DNA of 64,000 nt from an uncultured Erythrobacter sp. (GTDB taxonomy: Bacteria > Pseudomonadota > Alphaproteobacteria > Sphingomonadales > Sphingomonadaceae), in NCBI GenBank assembly GCA_947499095.1, contig CANMMR010000005.1:210298-274297 (forward strand), in the 5' to 3' direction. Below the pieces are notes generated by a model that was not told the DNA's origin, did no database searches, and was given only the letters and a program-made list of their open reading frames with translations. This document shows, in pieces, positions 9,359-19,048 of the stretch. Position 1 is the stretch's first letter. Every line of letters begins with the position of its first letter. The position numbers and the translations under genes are program-made.

Positions 9359-10205
9359 GGGTCCGGACTCATTAGAGCCACCACGTGACGAAGGCTGCGA
9401 TGGCGATGGTTGCCATGAAGGTCTTGATATTGCGGTCGAAGCGGGTGGCGACGCGGCGCCAGTCCTTGAAGCGGCAGAACATGCGTTCGACGACATTGCG
9501 CTGGCGATATATCTGCCGGTCATGCTCGATCTGCACCTTGCGGTTGGACTTCGACGGGATGACCGGGGTGGTGCCGCGTTCGATCAGCCAGGAACGCGAA
9601 GCGTTGCTGTCGTAGCCTTTGTCGGCGACCGGATAGTCGGATGGCGGCACGGCATTGATCGCCAGCATCGCGACCTTGGCATCGTGCGTGTTGCCCGGTG
9701 TCAGCAGGAGGACGTGCGGGCGGCCCTTCTCGTCGCAGACGGCATGGAGCTTGGTGTTACGCCCGCCTTTGGTGATGCCGATACCATGAGCCAAGGCCCC
9801 CCTTTTGCGCCTCCGGCAGTGCGGTGGACCTTGATGCAGCTGCTGTCGATGAAGAGCCTTTCAGGGACGCCATCGACCCCGGCAAGCTGGGCGAAGATGC
9901 GCTCCCACACGCCGCGCTCGGCCCAGCGCCGGAACCGGTTGTAAAGCGTCTTCTTCGGCCCGTAGACCTGCTCGGGACAATCGCCCCAGCGACCGCCGCT
10001 CTTCAGAGCATGGACAATCCCGGAGAGCACCCGACGGTCATCGACCCTCGGCATACCACGCGTATCCTGCGGCAGAAGCGGTTCAATCCGCGCCCACTGC
10101 TCATCCGAAAACCAGAAGAAATCCGCCATCCACCACACCTCCTCGCTGGAGGCTGGTGAATCACATCTCGATGCTGCTGTGAATCCCGTTTATGGATCCG
10201 GACCC
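9359..10205. mobile_element. IS5-family insertion sequence (IS427-like), complete
   Basis: The 847-bp element has terminal inverted repeats that both begin GGGTCCGGA reading inward; the match then weakens. It is flanked by TA on each side (9357-9358 and 10206-10207). Together with the adjacent C and G these rebuild a single CTAG target, the pattern expected of the IS427 group. It carries two overlapping transposase frames on the minus strand. The interrupted CTAG contains the stop codon of the neighbouring fdhD remnant, and insertion restored that stop. Confidence 0.88.
9372..10129 (-). CDS. IS5-family transposase, two frames joined by -1 frameshift
   Basis: Frame A (10129 to 9701, 142 codons) begins MADFFWFSDEQWARIEPLLP, preceded by GAGGAGG. 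It carries the first catalytic Asp in LFIDSSCIKVHR. Frame B (9794 to 9372) carries PVADKGYDSNASR with the second Asp and NVVERMFCRFKDWRR with the catalytic Glu. The frames overlap at A AAA GGG GGG around 9800, a classic -1 slippage run. Slipping joins GGAKGG to ALAHGIGITKGG, the normal DDE transposase sequence. All three DDE residues are present, so the enzyme could be active. Confidence 0.88.
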
Positions 10206-10756
10206 TAGAAGAGACGGTGCGGGTCATTCACGATCAGCGCACTGTCGCTGCGTGCCAGTGCCAGCAGAATAAGCTTGCCCTCGAGCGCCCGCGCGATCGC
10301 GAGGCTCGACGGCGCGCTGATGGTGACCTGAACCGGAATACCTTCGCGCACCGTCTTCTCCACCAGTTCCTGACTGCAGCGCGCAGACAGCAGCACGAAG
10401 CCGTTGTGACGGTCGATCGTCTGCCGACCCAGTGGGCCGATCAACTTGTCGAGCGCGTTGTGCCGCCCGACATCCTCGCGCAGCAGCACGATTTCGCCGT
10501 CGCAGGTGCAGAAGGCCGCTGCATGAACGGCCGCCGTCGCGAAACCAACCTGCTGGTGGTCGCGCATTGCCGACAGGGCCTTGTGGATGGCGGCGAAATC
10601 GATTTGCGGCGGGACGGCTTCCACCGGATCCAGCGGCGCCAATGCGGCAGCAACGGAGTCGATCCTGCGGATGCCGCAGCTGCTTTCCGAAACACGTGTC
10701 CGGGCGCGCTCGAGAATGCGGGGCAGGCTGCGGGCGGGTAGGTTCGCTCGCGCCAA
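10205..10756 (-). pseudogene. fdhD: Formate dehydrogenase accessory sulfurtransferase FdhD, 5'-truncated and active-site-mutated
   Basis: The frame keeps the C-terminal two thirds of FdhD: VSESSCGI, then FATAAVHAAAFC, REDVGRHNALDKLIG, LLSARCSQELVEKT and APSSLAIARA. FdhD passes sulfur to the Mo-bis-MGD cofactor of formate dehydrogenases through a CxxC pair. Here the motif reads CGIRR, not CGICG; both changes are single transitions (TGC to CGC, GGG to AGG). The N-terminal third is absent and no credible start exists. Just upstream lies a recombinase fragment. An IS sits exactly at its stop codon. It is almost certainly non-functional. Confidence 0.82.
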
Positions 10757-10785
10757 CCAGCCGCCGGCTGCTTGGTGCAGCTGGC

Positions 10786-11268
10786 ATGGAGCAGGAGCTT
10801 ACTCAGGCGAATGCGGAGCGCACCCGGAGGCGCACAGCTATCGACCGCTTTCTTGGACTGATCGAAGAGGGTATCATGAAACCCAGCGATCCTGAGTTCG
10901 CGCAGCGGCTGAGTGACAATCGCGAAACCGTTGCGGCAATCACATCCCGCATCGATGTGCTGGAAAGCCAGCTTGCGCGAGGGTCTAGAAAGATCACTCC
11001 TGCCGTGCTGGATAAATTCTCTCAGCAATTGTCAGCCAAGTTACACGACGAACACAGCGCCCTGCGAAGCGCCTACCTGCGAATGCTGGTGTCCGAAGTA
11101 AGAGTGTCGAAGGACCGCATCACGATCACAGGCTCGAAGTCGGTACTGGAGCGGGGGCTGGCGAAGGGGCTCCCCCGCCTAGAGGGGAGTGTCCCGTCTT
11201 TGACCGGAAATGGTGCCAGAAGAGGCATCACATTCGAGCACCTTTTTCGCGAGTTATCTGACAGTTAG
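10786..11268 (+). pseudogene. Large serine recombinase, C-terminal fragment
   Basis: About 160 codons starting near MEQELTQANAERTRRR form a coiled-coil-rich tail (DRFLGLIEEGIMKPSDPEFAQRL, VLDKFSQQLSAKLHDEHSALRSAYLRMLVSEVRV). This resembles the region after the zinc ribbon of large serine recombinases. The catalytic serine domain and the zinc ribbon are missing. The frame continues upstream only as antisense of fdhD. The fragment is therefore a remnant, and its left edge (about 10757-10786) is the junction with the fdhD fragment. Confidence 0.7.
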
Positions 11269-11621
11269 GAATTTGGTCCTCGGCAAAAAGCCCTCAAAAG
11301 GCCCTCAAAAACCGTCTAATGCATTGGTTCGATGCCTTTTTCAGGACTCGGAATTGTCTCAGCCGGCTTCGAATGGCAAGGTAGTTCAATGTCTTCTTTG
11401 CGCCCCTAATCCCGACCATCCGCGAGCTGCCACGCGATCGTGACAGCAGACGCACCGAAATCAGGTTCCAAGGTGAAAAGACGTACCTTATCGAAGTTTC
11501 GGTGCTTACGGCTTGGCGTGTGCGAGCGGGCGGGTCTAACATTCACCAGCATGTCCGTTCGACAGCGGCGGAGGAGTGCAAGGTAGCTGCACACGACATT
11601 GCAGCCCAAGGGAGAAGCCAC
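11269..11621. other. Gap after the recombinase remnant; possible old attachment-site region
   Basis: No gene is evident in about 350 bases. Near its left end, 11283-11310 contains CCTCAAAAGGCCC within an A-rich context. It matches 24 of 28 positions at 49689-49716, next to the integrase-derived start codon. A run of A and C blocks follows. The dodecin ribosome-binding site GGGAGA lies at the right end. No tRNA was found. Confidence 0.4.
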
Positions 11622-11822
11622 ATGGCCATTGCAAAAACGATAGAAGTGATAGCGAGTTCAACTCAAGGCATTGAAGCCGCGGTCCGCGATGGGATCGCCA
11701 AGGTCGGGCAAACCGTCGAAAACATCGAGGGCGCATGGGTCAAAGACACCAAGGTCGTCGTTCGTGATGGCGGTATCGCCGAATGGCGCGTGACAATGGT
11801 TGTTACGTTTATCGTCAAGTGA
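11622..11822 (+). CDS. Dodecin family flavin-binding protein
   Basis: This 66-residue protein starts MAIAKTIEVIASSTQGIEAA and shows the beta-alpha-beta-beta dodecin pattern, with the flavin-stacking Trp in EGAWVKDTKV near residue 40. Dodecins form hollow 12-mers that store flavins (or other cofactors) and limit free-flavin photochemistry. The start is chosen from AAGGGAGA about seven bases upstream. The YegP-like gene follows 15 bases later on the same strand, so the two may be co-transcribed at the start of the stress island. Confidence 0.9.
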   Translation: MAIAKTIEVIASSTQGIEAAVRDGIAKVGQTVENIEGAWVKDTKVVVRDGGIAEWRVTMVVTFIVK

Positions 11823-11837
11823 ATAAGGGGAGGTCTG

Positions 11838-12014
11838 ATGCCGCACAAGTTCGAGATTCATAAGGACAAGAAGGGCGAATTCCGCGTTCGCTTCAAATAC
11901 AATTCCGAGGTGATGTTTTCGTCGGAAGGTTACGCCAGTAAATCGTCCGCAATGTCTGCCATTGAATCGTTCAAAAAGAACGGTCCCGGGGCGCAGATTG
12001 AGGACAACAGCTGA
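11838..12014 (+). CDS. YegP/DUF1508 family small protein
   Basis: This 58-codon gene has a good AAGGGGAGGT ribosome-binding site. The product begins MPHKFEIHKDKKGEFRVRFK and continues FSSEGYASKSSAMSAIESFKKN. This is one DUF1508 repeat, a small beta-rich unit typical of YegP (UPF0339) proteins. Members usually carry one or two repeats; this has one. The family is associated with stress responses, but its molecular role is unknown. It lies directly downstream of dodecin. Confidence 0.85.
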   Translation: MPHKFEIHKDKKGEFRVRFKYNSEVMFSSEGYASKSSAMSAIESFKKNGPGAQIEDNS

Positions 12015-12098
12015 CAGCCGTCAGGTCCGCGTCAGGCGAACCAGTGATGCAGATGCTCTACCCTAAGCAAATGCTATACCCTTAAAAGGAGCCTTGGA

Positions 12099-12431
12099 AT
12101 GAACTCACGAACAATTGGAATCCTCAGCCTTTGCGCAGTGCTCGCAGCCTGCGGATCCAAGCCCGCGGAAGAAGCAGCGCCAACCGACGCATCGACAGCG
12201 GCGGCAGCACCAGCGCCGACAATGGCTGCACCGGTAGCCATGGAACCCGCTCCCGAAGGGCTCCCCTCTCGCATAGCGCGGGAGGTGATCGCAACTAGTG
12301 GCCAGACTTGCGCCCAAGTGACAACCGCGGAGCGAGCAGCAGACGGGACGATTACCGCGACTTGCGCTGGCGGAGAAAACTATCAGGTGTACACTTCGCC
12401 GGGACAGGGTCCGGTTGCGGTCAAGCGGTAA
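12099..12431 (+). CDS. Small putative lipoprotein
   Basis: This 110-residue product has an N-terminal hydrophobic segment and a lipobox LAAC at residues 15-18, followed by a low-complexity Ala/Pro/Thr linker. The C-terminal domain (IAREVIATSGQTCAQVTTAER...TATCAGGENYQVY) contains two cysteines that could pair. It is probably anchored in the periplasm. The fold resembles small proteins common in this family of bacteria, but no function is known. Confidence 0.75.
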   Translation: MNSRTIGILSLCAVLAACGSKPAEEAAPTDASTAAAAPAPTMAAPVAMEPAPEGLPSRIAREVIATSGQTCAQVTTAERAADGTITATCAGGENYQVYTSPGQGPVAVKR

Positions 12432-12441
12432 GGGAAGTCAA

Positions 12442-12475
12442 TCGGCCTCGCGGGCAGTTCGCGCGGCGAGGCCGA
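12442..12475. terminator. Hairpin between convergent genes
   Basis: A 10-bp perfect inverted repeat TCGGCCTCGC / GCGAGGCCGA encloses a 14-base loop. It sits between the stop codons of the lipoprotein gene and the convergent DUF3597 gene. No strong U-run follows on either side, so termination strength is uncertain. The position suggests a bidirectional terminator. Confidence 0.65.
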
Positions 12476-12488
12476 CTGACAGAGACTT

Positions 12489-12878
12489 CTAGTCCAGCAG
12501 TTCGGCTGGAACTTTCCCGCCGTTCGCTGCCAGTTCGCGCATCGTCGCCTTGTGCAGCCAAATGTTCATTTCGGCGCTACCGTCAAGCTCACCTGTGTAG
12601 CCCAGCTCGCGCGCCAGTTCCTTGCGATTGTCCAGACTAGAGTCGACTCCGATCAGCTTCATAAGGTCGACGATCGAGGTGCGCCAATTCAGGTTCTTGC
12701 CCTCGGCCATCGCCGCCAGGTTGCGTTCGACATCGACGTCGGAGACTTTGGCGGGACCTGCCTGCTGCGGCGGGGCAGCGGGGTTGCTGGGAGGCGCTAC
12801 GCTACCAGTGCCAGCGGGCGGAGTGGCCGCATGCGCCTTGCCGAAAATAGCGTCCTTGATCTTTCCGAAGATGCTCAT
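12489..12878 (-). CDS. DUF3597 domain-containing protein
   Basis: This is a 129-residue protein. The first 12 residues (MSIFGKIKDAIF) form a short amphipathic helix, followed by a Pro/Ala-rich linker. From residue 42 a DUF3597 domain follows, with LNWRTSIVDLMKLIGVDSSLDNRKELARELGY and EMNIWLHKATMRELAANGGKVP. The domain resembles peptidoglycan- or envelope-stress-linked LysM-adjacent domains in other proteins, but its function is unproven. AAAGGAGA precedes the ATG. It is divergent from the DUF937 gene. Confidence 0.88.
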   Translation of the reverse strand: MSIFGKIKDAIFGKAHAATPPAGTGSVAPPSNPAAPPQQAGPAKVSDVDVERNLAAMAEGKNLNWRTSIVDLMKLIGVDSSLDNRKELARELGYTGELDGSAEMNIWLHKATMRELAANGGKVPAELLD

Positions 12879-13008
12879 GGAATTCTCCTTTTTGCGACCT
12901 CGACAGGGTGCGCCCCCTCCCCGAGATTGGCAAGAGTTAGTCTCTGCGTTGCTTCCGTGGCGTAATTACCTACAAGAAGCAGGAAAGTGGCAAGGAACGG
13001 AGAGTGCC

Positions 13009-13548
13009 ATGGATCTCAATGAAATTCTTCGCTCGCAAGGCGGCATCGGCGCGATTGCCAACCAGCTGGGCATCTCAGAAGCGCAGGCACAACAAGGTGC
13101 TGCGGCCCTCTTACCTTCCATCCTCAGCGGCTTTGGCCAGCGAGCTGGCGGATCGGAGAGCGGCGGCGTCAGCGGCCTGGACGCAGTCCTGGAATCGCTT
13201 GGTGGAGCAGACCTCAGCCGCAATGTCGTAGGACCAGAACCCACACGTGTCGAAAAAGGTAACGACATCTTGGGCCAAATATTCGGCTCAAAAGACGTTA
13301 GCCGACAGGTGGCGGGAGAAGCCTCGCAGTCAACCGGTCTGGATCCGGCACTCCTGAAGAAGATGCTGCCGATCGTGGCGATGCTCGTCGCGGGATACCT
13401 GTCGTCGCAAAGCAACAAACCCGGCCAGACAGGCGGTCTCGGCGATATATTGGGTCAGGTAATCGGCAGCATGGGAGGTGCCGGCGGCGGCGGTCTGGGA
13501 GGCGGATTGGGCGGAGTGCTCGGGTCTATCCTGAGCGGTAGGCGCTAG
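13009..13548 (+). CDS. DUF937 domain-containing protein (YidB-like)
   Basis: This 179-residue protein starts MDLNEILRSQGGIGAIANQL and carries the DUF937 hallmark ISEAQAQQGAAALLPSILSGF. Its tail is a glycine-rich low-complexity stretch (GGAGGGGLGGGLGGVLGSIL). The family is of unknown function. Some members are linked to acid or envelope stress. An AAGGAACGGAGAG site precedes the start; the longer in-frame reading from 12622 is antisense to DUF3597. It belongs to the stress island by position. Confidence 0.85.
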   Translation: MDLNEILRSQGGIGAIANQLGISEAQAQQGAAALLPSILSGFGQRAGGSESGGVSGLDAVLESLGGADLSRNVVGPEPTRVEKGNDILGQIFGSKDVSRQVAGEASQSTGLDPALLKKMLPIVAMLVAGYLSSQSNKPGQTGGLGDILGQVIGSMGGAGGGGLGGGLGGVLGSILSGRR

Positions 13549-13934
13549 TATTCTTGGTTGGTCTTCGGCCTCGCTTATCCAAGTGATTGGATCCAGATCG
13601 GCTGACCTTCTATAGCGGTACCCGTTCGACGTTCCTGCAGATCGAACCAACTTCGGTCGCAGGCACTGCGAATGCCTTCCTCGGGGCTGTTGGCGGTGAG
13701 GACCGACAAAACGGATGGTTGGGTCCGCTTTCGCTGGCTGGGCGTCGAAAGCGGTCATTCCGCAATCGGCCCAGAAGCTGCCAGGCAGCAAAGCGCCCTC
13801 ATGTCGGACGTTCAGGCTCTAACAAACGATCCCTGAAAGCCAACAGGTAGCTTGCTCTAGTTATGCGCACCGCTGATGTTCGATGATGGTTGGCATTGCG
13901 TTGATCCCGGCACAACCGGCGCTATTTATCCATC
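13549..13934. other. Gap between DUF937 and HtrA genes
   Basis: Almost 390 bases contain no credible gene. A minus-strand open frame (13791 to 13330) runs antisense into DUF937 and has no start context. Its peptide (WADCGMTAFDAQPAKAD) looks like one I have seen translated from intergenic repeats in related genomes. A promoter for the HtrA gene presumably lies near 13880-13930, but no clear -35/-10 pair was recognised. Confidence 0.4.
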
Positions 13935-15068
13935 ATGAGACAAACGTTGACGAAGCCAATGTCATATGCGCGTCCGTGGATAGTGGTTCTGATCATCATG
14001 AACGTCTTTCTTCTCGCCGCCTCCGCAGCCCTCTTGATCAACCAATCCGCCCCGTTGGCCGAACCCCGCGTCGTCACTGCGCGGGGCGATCTTGGCGCGG
14101 ATGAACGTGCTACAATCGATTTGTTTCGCAATGCGCGCGATTCAGTGGTGTTCATTTCCACCCGGCAGCGTGTGGCCGATTTCTGGACACGCAATGTCTA
14201 TAGCGTGCCCCGCGGATCCGGCTCGGGTCTCGTATGGGACGAGGCAGGCCATATTGTAACAAATTTCCATGTCATCGAGGGCGCCTCCGAAGCGCAAATC
14301 CAGCTTGCCGACGGTCGCCAGTTTTCCGCCACGCTGGTCGGTGTTAGCCCACAACACGATCTTGCTGTCCTGAAAATAGGCGGCGCGGGCTTCACTGCGC
14401 CCGCCCGGGTGCCAATCGGGACAAGCAGCGACCTGCAGGTCGGACAGAATGTTTTCGCAATCGGAAACCCGTTCGGACTGGACTGGACCCTGACCAAGGG
14501 CATCGTTTCGGCGCTCGATCGTTCGCTGCCGAATGAGAATGGTCCCGACATTCGGCACCTCATCCAGACCGATGCCGCCATAAATCCCGGTAATTCGGGT
14601 GGTCCGCTGCTCGATTCCGCGGGCCGACTGATCGGGATCAATACAGCGATCTATAGTCCTTCCGGGGCATCGGCCGGGATCGGCTTTGCCGTGCCGGTCG
14701 ATACGGTCATGCGCGTTGTGCCGCAGCTCATTTCCGAGGGGCGCTATACGCGGCCCAGCCTTGGCGTTGAAAGCGATGACGATTTAAACGACCGGCTCAA
14801 GCGCGCCTCGGGGATCGAGGGCGTCTTTGTCCTGCGGGTCGATCCCGGGTCATCTGCAGAGCGCGCCGGTCTGGTTGCTGCCCAGCGCACAAGGCGCGGG
14901 GTCGCTCCAGGGGACATCGTCACCGCTTTGAACGGCAGACCCGTTTCCAGAGTCGGCGATCTGCTCGCCCGGCTTGACGATTTTCGGGTCGGACAAAGCG
15001 TCGAACTTACGCTGATGCGCGGCGGCCAAGAGCGAACGGTCAGGCTCGAACTCGAACCGGGAAGCTGA
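13935..15068 (+). CDS. HtrA/DegP-like S1C serine protease with one PDZ domain
   Basis: This 377-residue envelope protease has a single N-terminal membrane segment (WIVVLIIMNVFLLAASAALLI), so it is probably anchored facing the periplasm. The catalytic triad is visible as His in TNFHVIEG (about 112), Asp in QHDLAVLK (about 142) and Ser in NPGNSGGPLL (about 221). One PDZ domain follows (GVFVLRVDPGSSAERAGL, VTALNGRPVSRVGDLLARL). DegS-type architecture (one TM, one PDZ) contrasts with two-PDZ DegP. Its place beside two small heat-shock proteins and GroESL suggests a role in protein quality control. Confidence 0.92.
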   Translation: MRQTLTKPMSYARPWIVVLIIMNVFLLAASAALLINQSAPLAEPRVVTARGDLGADERATIDLFRNARDSVVFISTRQRVADFWTRNVYSVPRGSGSGLVWDEAGHIVTNFHVIEGASEAQIQLADGRQFSATLVGVSPQHDLAVLKIGGAGFTAPARVPIGTSSDLQVGQNVFAIGNPFGLDWTLTKGIVSALDRSLPNENGPDIRHLIQTDAAINPGNSGGPLLDSAGRLIGINTAIYSPSGASAGIGFAVPVDTVMRVVPQLISEGRYTRPSLGVESDDDLNDRLKRASGIEGVFVLRVDPGSSAERAGLVAAQRTRRGVAPGDIVTALNGRPVSRVGDLLARLDDFRVGQSVELTLMRGGQERTVRLELEPGS

Positions 15069-15078
15069 TGCAAGAAGT

Positions 15079-15107
15079 AGGGCCGGTCCACTGGTAGGAC
15101 CGGCCCT
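15079..15107. terminator. Strong hairpin terminator between htrA-like and hsp20 genes
   Basis: A perfect 11-bp inverted repeat AGGGCCGGTCC / GGACCGGCCCT with a 7-base loop sits in the 50-base space between two convergent stop codons. It probably ends transcription from both sides. No long U-tract follows. Confidence 0.8.
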
Positions 15108-15118
15108 CACGGCGGTCA

Positions 15119-15619
15119 TTAATCGGCGTTGATCGGGATTGTCTTGCGTCCCTTTGCCGCTTCTGCGGTACGCGGAACCGTAACGGTCAGAACACCATTT
15201 CGGAAGGCAGCTTCGACCTTGTCCTCGTCGATCTGCGAAGGCAGGCCGATGCGACGTTCGAAGCGGCCATAGTTGCGTTCCGAATAGCCGCGTTCCTCGT
15301 CGCTGGTTTCGGACTTCTTTTCGCCCCGGATCACCAGTTGGTGATCGTCCAGGCTGATTTCGATGTCCTTTTCTTCCATGCCCGGCAACTCGGCCGTGAC
15401 CCGGATTTTCTTGTCGTTTTCCGACAATTCGAGCCGCTGCCAGCCAAGGCTGCGTCCGATGGACGGCAGCGACGGCATGGAAAACCCGCGAAACATGTCG
15501 TCGAACAAGCGATTGATATCCCGATGAAGCGACATCACCGGATGATCGACCCGCTCCTCCTGCCGCGGAGCGATGTCCTGACCCTGGCTTTTCCAGGGAA
15601 TGAGATCGCGAATAGCCAT
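15119..15619 (-). CDS. Hsp20/alpha-crystallin small heat-shock protein
   Basis: This 166-residue holdase chaperone has an N-terminal arm with the HRDINRLFDDMFRGF motif and an alpha-crystallin domain from about residue 60 (LSENDKKIRVTAELPGMEEKDIEISL). Typical closing strands follow (RFERRIGLPSQIDEDKVEAAFRNGVLTVTVPR). It ends with an IPI-type C-terminal anchor (TIPIN) used in oligomerisation. It binds unfolding proteins in the cytoplasm. This is the class-A-like M/SHSP20 form often found in horizontally moved heat-resistance loci. Confidence 0.93.
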   Translation of the reverse strand: MAIRDLIPWKSQGQDIAPRQEERVDHPVMSLHRDINRLFDDMFRGFSMPSLPSIGRSLGWQRLELSENDKKIRVTAELPGMEEKDIEISLDDHQLVIRGEKKSETSDEERGYSERNYGRFERRIGLPSQIDEDKVEAAFRNGVLTVTVPRTAEAAKGRKTIPINAD

Positions 15620-15723
15620 CTCGACATTCCTCCTATTTTCCGACTGGTTTTTGGCAAAGCTTCCTCAAGCGGGGCAGGCGCGATTGCACCCGCCCCGCCG
15701 AGGATTTGCCCGGTAATTGGGGC

Positions 15724-16200
15724 TTAGGCCGCCTTGTCTTCGGTCAGCTGCGGCGTGTCGTCATTGACATGCTCGCGGCTTCCGATGGCGATCTTGCGCG
15801 GCTTGAGCGATTCAGGGACGATCCGCTGGAGCGAAATCGTCAACATGCCGTGCTCGTAGTCCGCATCGCGCACTTCGACATAGTCGGCCAGCTGGAACCG
15901 GCGCTCGAACGCGCGGGCAGCGATACCGCGGTGAACGAATTCGACACCGTCTTCGTCCTTCTCGCTCTTCTGACCGGAGATGACGAGCTGGTTCTGCTGT
16001 GCAGTGATGTCGATTTCGTCCGGACGGAAGCCGGCAACCGCCAACGTGATCCGGTAGCTGTCTTCGCCGGTGCGGACGATGTCGAAGGGTGGATAGCTAT
16101 CCTGCGTCTCGGCGCGGAAGCTGTTCTCGAGCGCATCGAAGAGCCGATCGAAACCGACCGTCGAGCGGCGATAGGGGGTCAAATCAAATGCAGTTCTCAT
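15724..16200 (-). CDS. Hsp20 small heat-shock protein, IbpA type
   Basis: This 158-residue protein begins MRTAFDLTPYRRSTVGFDRLFD, the IbpA-class N-terminus. Its alpha-crystallin domain contains YPPFDIVRTGEDSYRITLAV, GFRPDEIDI and FERRFQLADYVEVRDADYEHGMLTI. The start ATG 16200 follows AAGGAGG; the in-frame reading to 16233 has no better site. The gene lies 104 bases upstream of the other hsp20 on the same strand, behind a candidate heat-shock promoter. The two paralogues differ clearly and may co-assemble. Confidence 0.93.
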   Translation of the reverse strand: MRTAFDLTPYRRSTVGFDRLFDALENSFRAETQDSYPPFDIVRTGEDSYRITLAVAGFRPDEIDITAQQNQLVISGQKSEKDEDGVEFVHRGIAARAFERRFQLADYVEVRDADYEHGMLTISLQRIVPESLKPRKIAIGSREHVNDDTPQLTEDKAA

Positions 16201-16305
16201 TTCCAAATCCTCCTTGTTGAGCAATCTGGGCATGAGAGGCGCCGGGAACTAAGAGCCGACGCCCTCTGTCCAACCGGACCCTTTATGGCATCCGGTAATG
16301 AAAAA

Positions 16306-16332
16306 ATTAGGAAACGCGCAATTGGTTTCAAG
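16306..16332 (-). promoter_or_regulatory. Candidate sigma-32 (RpoH) promoter of the hsp20 genes
   Basis: Read on the minus strand, CTTGAAA (16332-16326) is followed after 14 bases by CCTAAT (16311-16306). CTTGAAA is an exact RpoH -35 core, and the spacing falls in the RpoH range. The -10 half (consensus near CCCCAT) matches only partly. The start codon of the IbpA-type gene is about 106 bases downstream. An inverted repeat CCGATAAA/TTTATCGG (16335-16355) lies directly upstream. Confidence 0.5.
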
Positions 16333-16449
16333 ACCCGATAAAGATTTTTTATCGGTTTGTTTTCAGTGCCTTGCAAGAGAAAACCAGGCACACCGATAGA
16401 GGTGCGCCTGGCCTCCTTCCAGGAGAGAATATGATTGGATCCAGTCCGT

Positions 16450-16641
16450 TTACGCGGTCAGCCGATCGCTGCTCGCGTGATCCGAAGCCCAGCTTTGCAT
16501 CTGGTCCTTGAGCGCCAGCTTGAGCTTCTTCAGGCGGGCAATCAGAACTTCGTCAGGCCGGGGTCGTTTGCTTTCCAGCCGGATTTCGTGCTCCAGCCGC
16601 GCATGTTCGCGTGAAAGATAGTTCAGATACCTGTCGGTCAT
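16450..16641 (-). CDS. YdcH/DUF465 family small protein
   Basis: This 63-residue, highly charged, helical product begins MTDRYLNYLSREHARLEHEI, with RPRPDEVLIARLKKLKLALKDQM near the end; that is the whole DUF465 family pattern. The proteins form short coiled coils and their role is unknown. AGGAGGAG sits just before ATG 16641, which fixes the start well inside a longer open frame. It is between groEL and the hsp20 pair on the same strand. Confidence 0.85.
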   Translation of the reverse strand: MTDRYLNYLSREHARLEHEIRLESKRPRPDEVLIARLKKLKLALKDQMQSWASDHASSDRLTA

Positions 16642-16761
16642 TATCTCCTCCTCTCTCATTCGACCCATTTTCCGATGTTGCCGCGTTTGAAGCCTGCCTC
16701 GCCCAGAACGGCGTGTGCAGGCGCCCGGGCAGCACTGCCGCCAGCGGTGTGCTTGAGGATG

Positions 16762-16790
16762 GGAGAGCGCGGGGTCACACCGCGCTCTCC
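16762..16790. terminator. Hairpin after groEL
   Basis: A perfect 11-bp inverted repeat GGAGAGCGCGG / CCGCGCTCTCC with a 7-base loop begins eight bases beyond the groEL stop codon on the minus strand. It is well placed to end the groESL transcript. No clear U-run follows. Confidence 0.75.
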
Positions 16791-16798
16791 TCACCGGA

Positions 16799-18785
<1,987 letters not shown>

Positions 18786-18902
18786 GCATAACCTCCATTA
18801 CAAAGCGAAATGACTTACAGCGCCTCCCCCGGATGATCGGCAGGAGGCATTTCGCGATCTAGTTTTGCCGAAAACGGCTTCAAGAGGTCCAAATCAGATT
18901 TT

Positions 18903-18929
18903 TTGGCACTCGCCGATTGCGAGTGCCGA
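18903..18929. promoter_or_regulatory. CIRCE operator for HrcA, upstream of groESL
   Basis: TTGGCACTC, nine bases, GAGTGCCGA: this is the CIRCE inverted repeat (consensus TTAGCACTC-N9-GAGTGCTAA) with one change in each arm plus the last base. The HrcA repressor binds this site and releases it on heat shock. It lies 117 bases before the groES start on the minus strand. HrcA itself is not in the window. Confidence 0.92.
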
Positions 18930-19048
18930 CGGGCTTTTTCCGTATGCTTTATCAGGGTCTTGACGGCCCAAAATAGACTCACAAAATACCCTGAGCGGAG
19001 CAATCCGCGGTGAGTGATAAGCGGCAAGGCAGAAAGGAGGATGTTCCC

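Noticed and set aside
10432..10785. Upstream part of the recombinase reading frame
   Set aside because: It is antisense to the fdhD remnant and shows only Arg/Pro-rich noise; recombinase-like sequence begins near 10786.
12489..12878. Plus-strand frames across DUF3597
   Set aside because: The minus-strand DUF3597 protein is clear, with a strong ribosome-binding site, so the plus frames are shadows.
13330..13791. Minus-strand open frame between DUF937 and HtrA genes
   Set aside because: It runs antisense into DUF937, has no ribosome-binding site, and its peptide resembles translated intergenic repeats.
16335..16355. Hairpin as a terminator of the ydcH-like gene
   Set aside because: The T-rich stretch lies on the wrong side for the minus strand, and it directly adjoins a promoter-like element.
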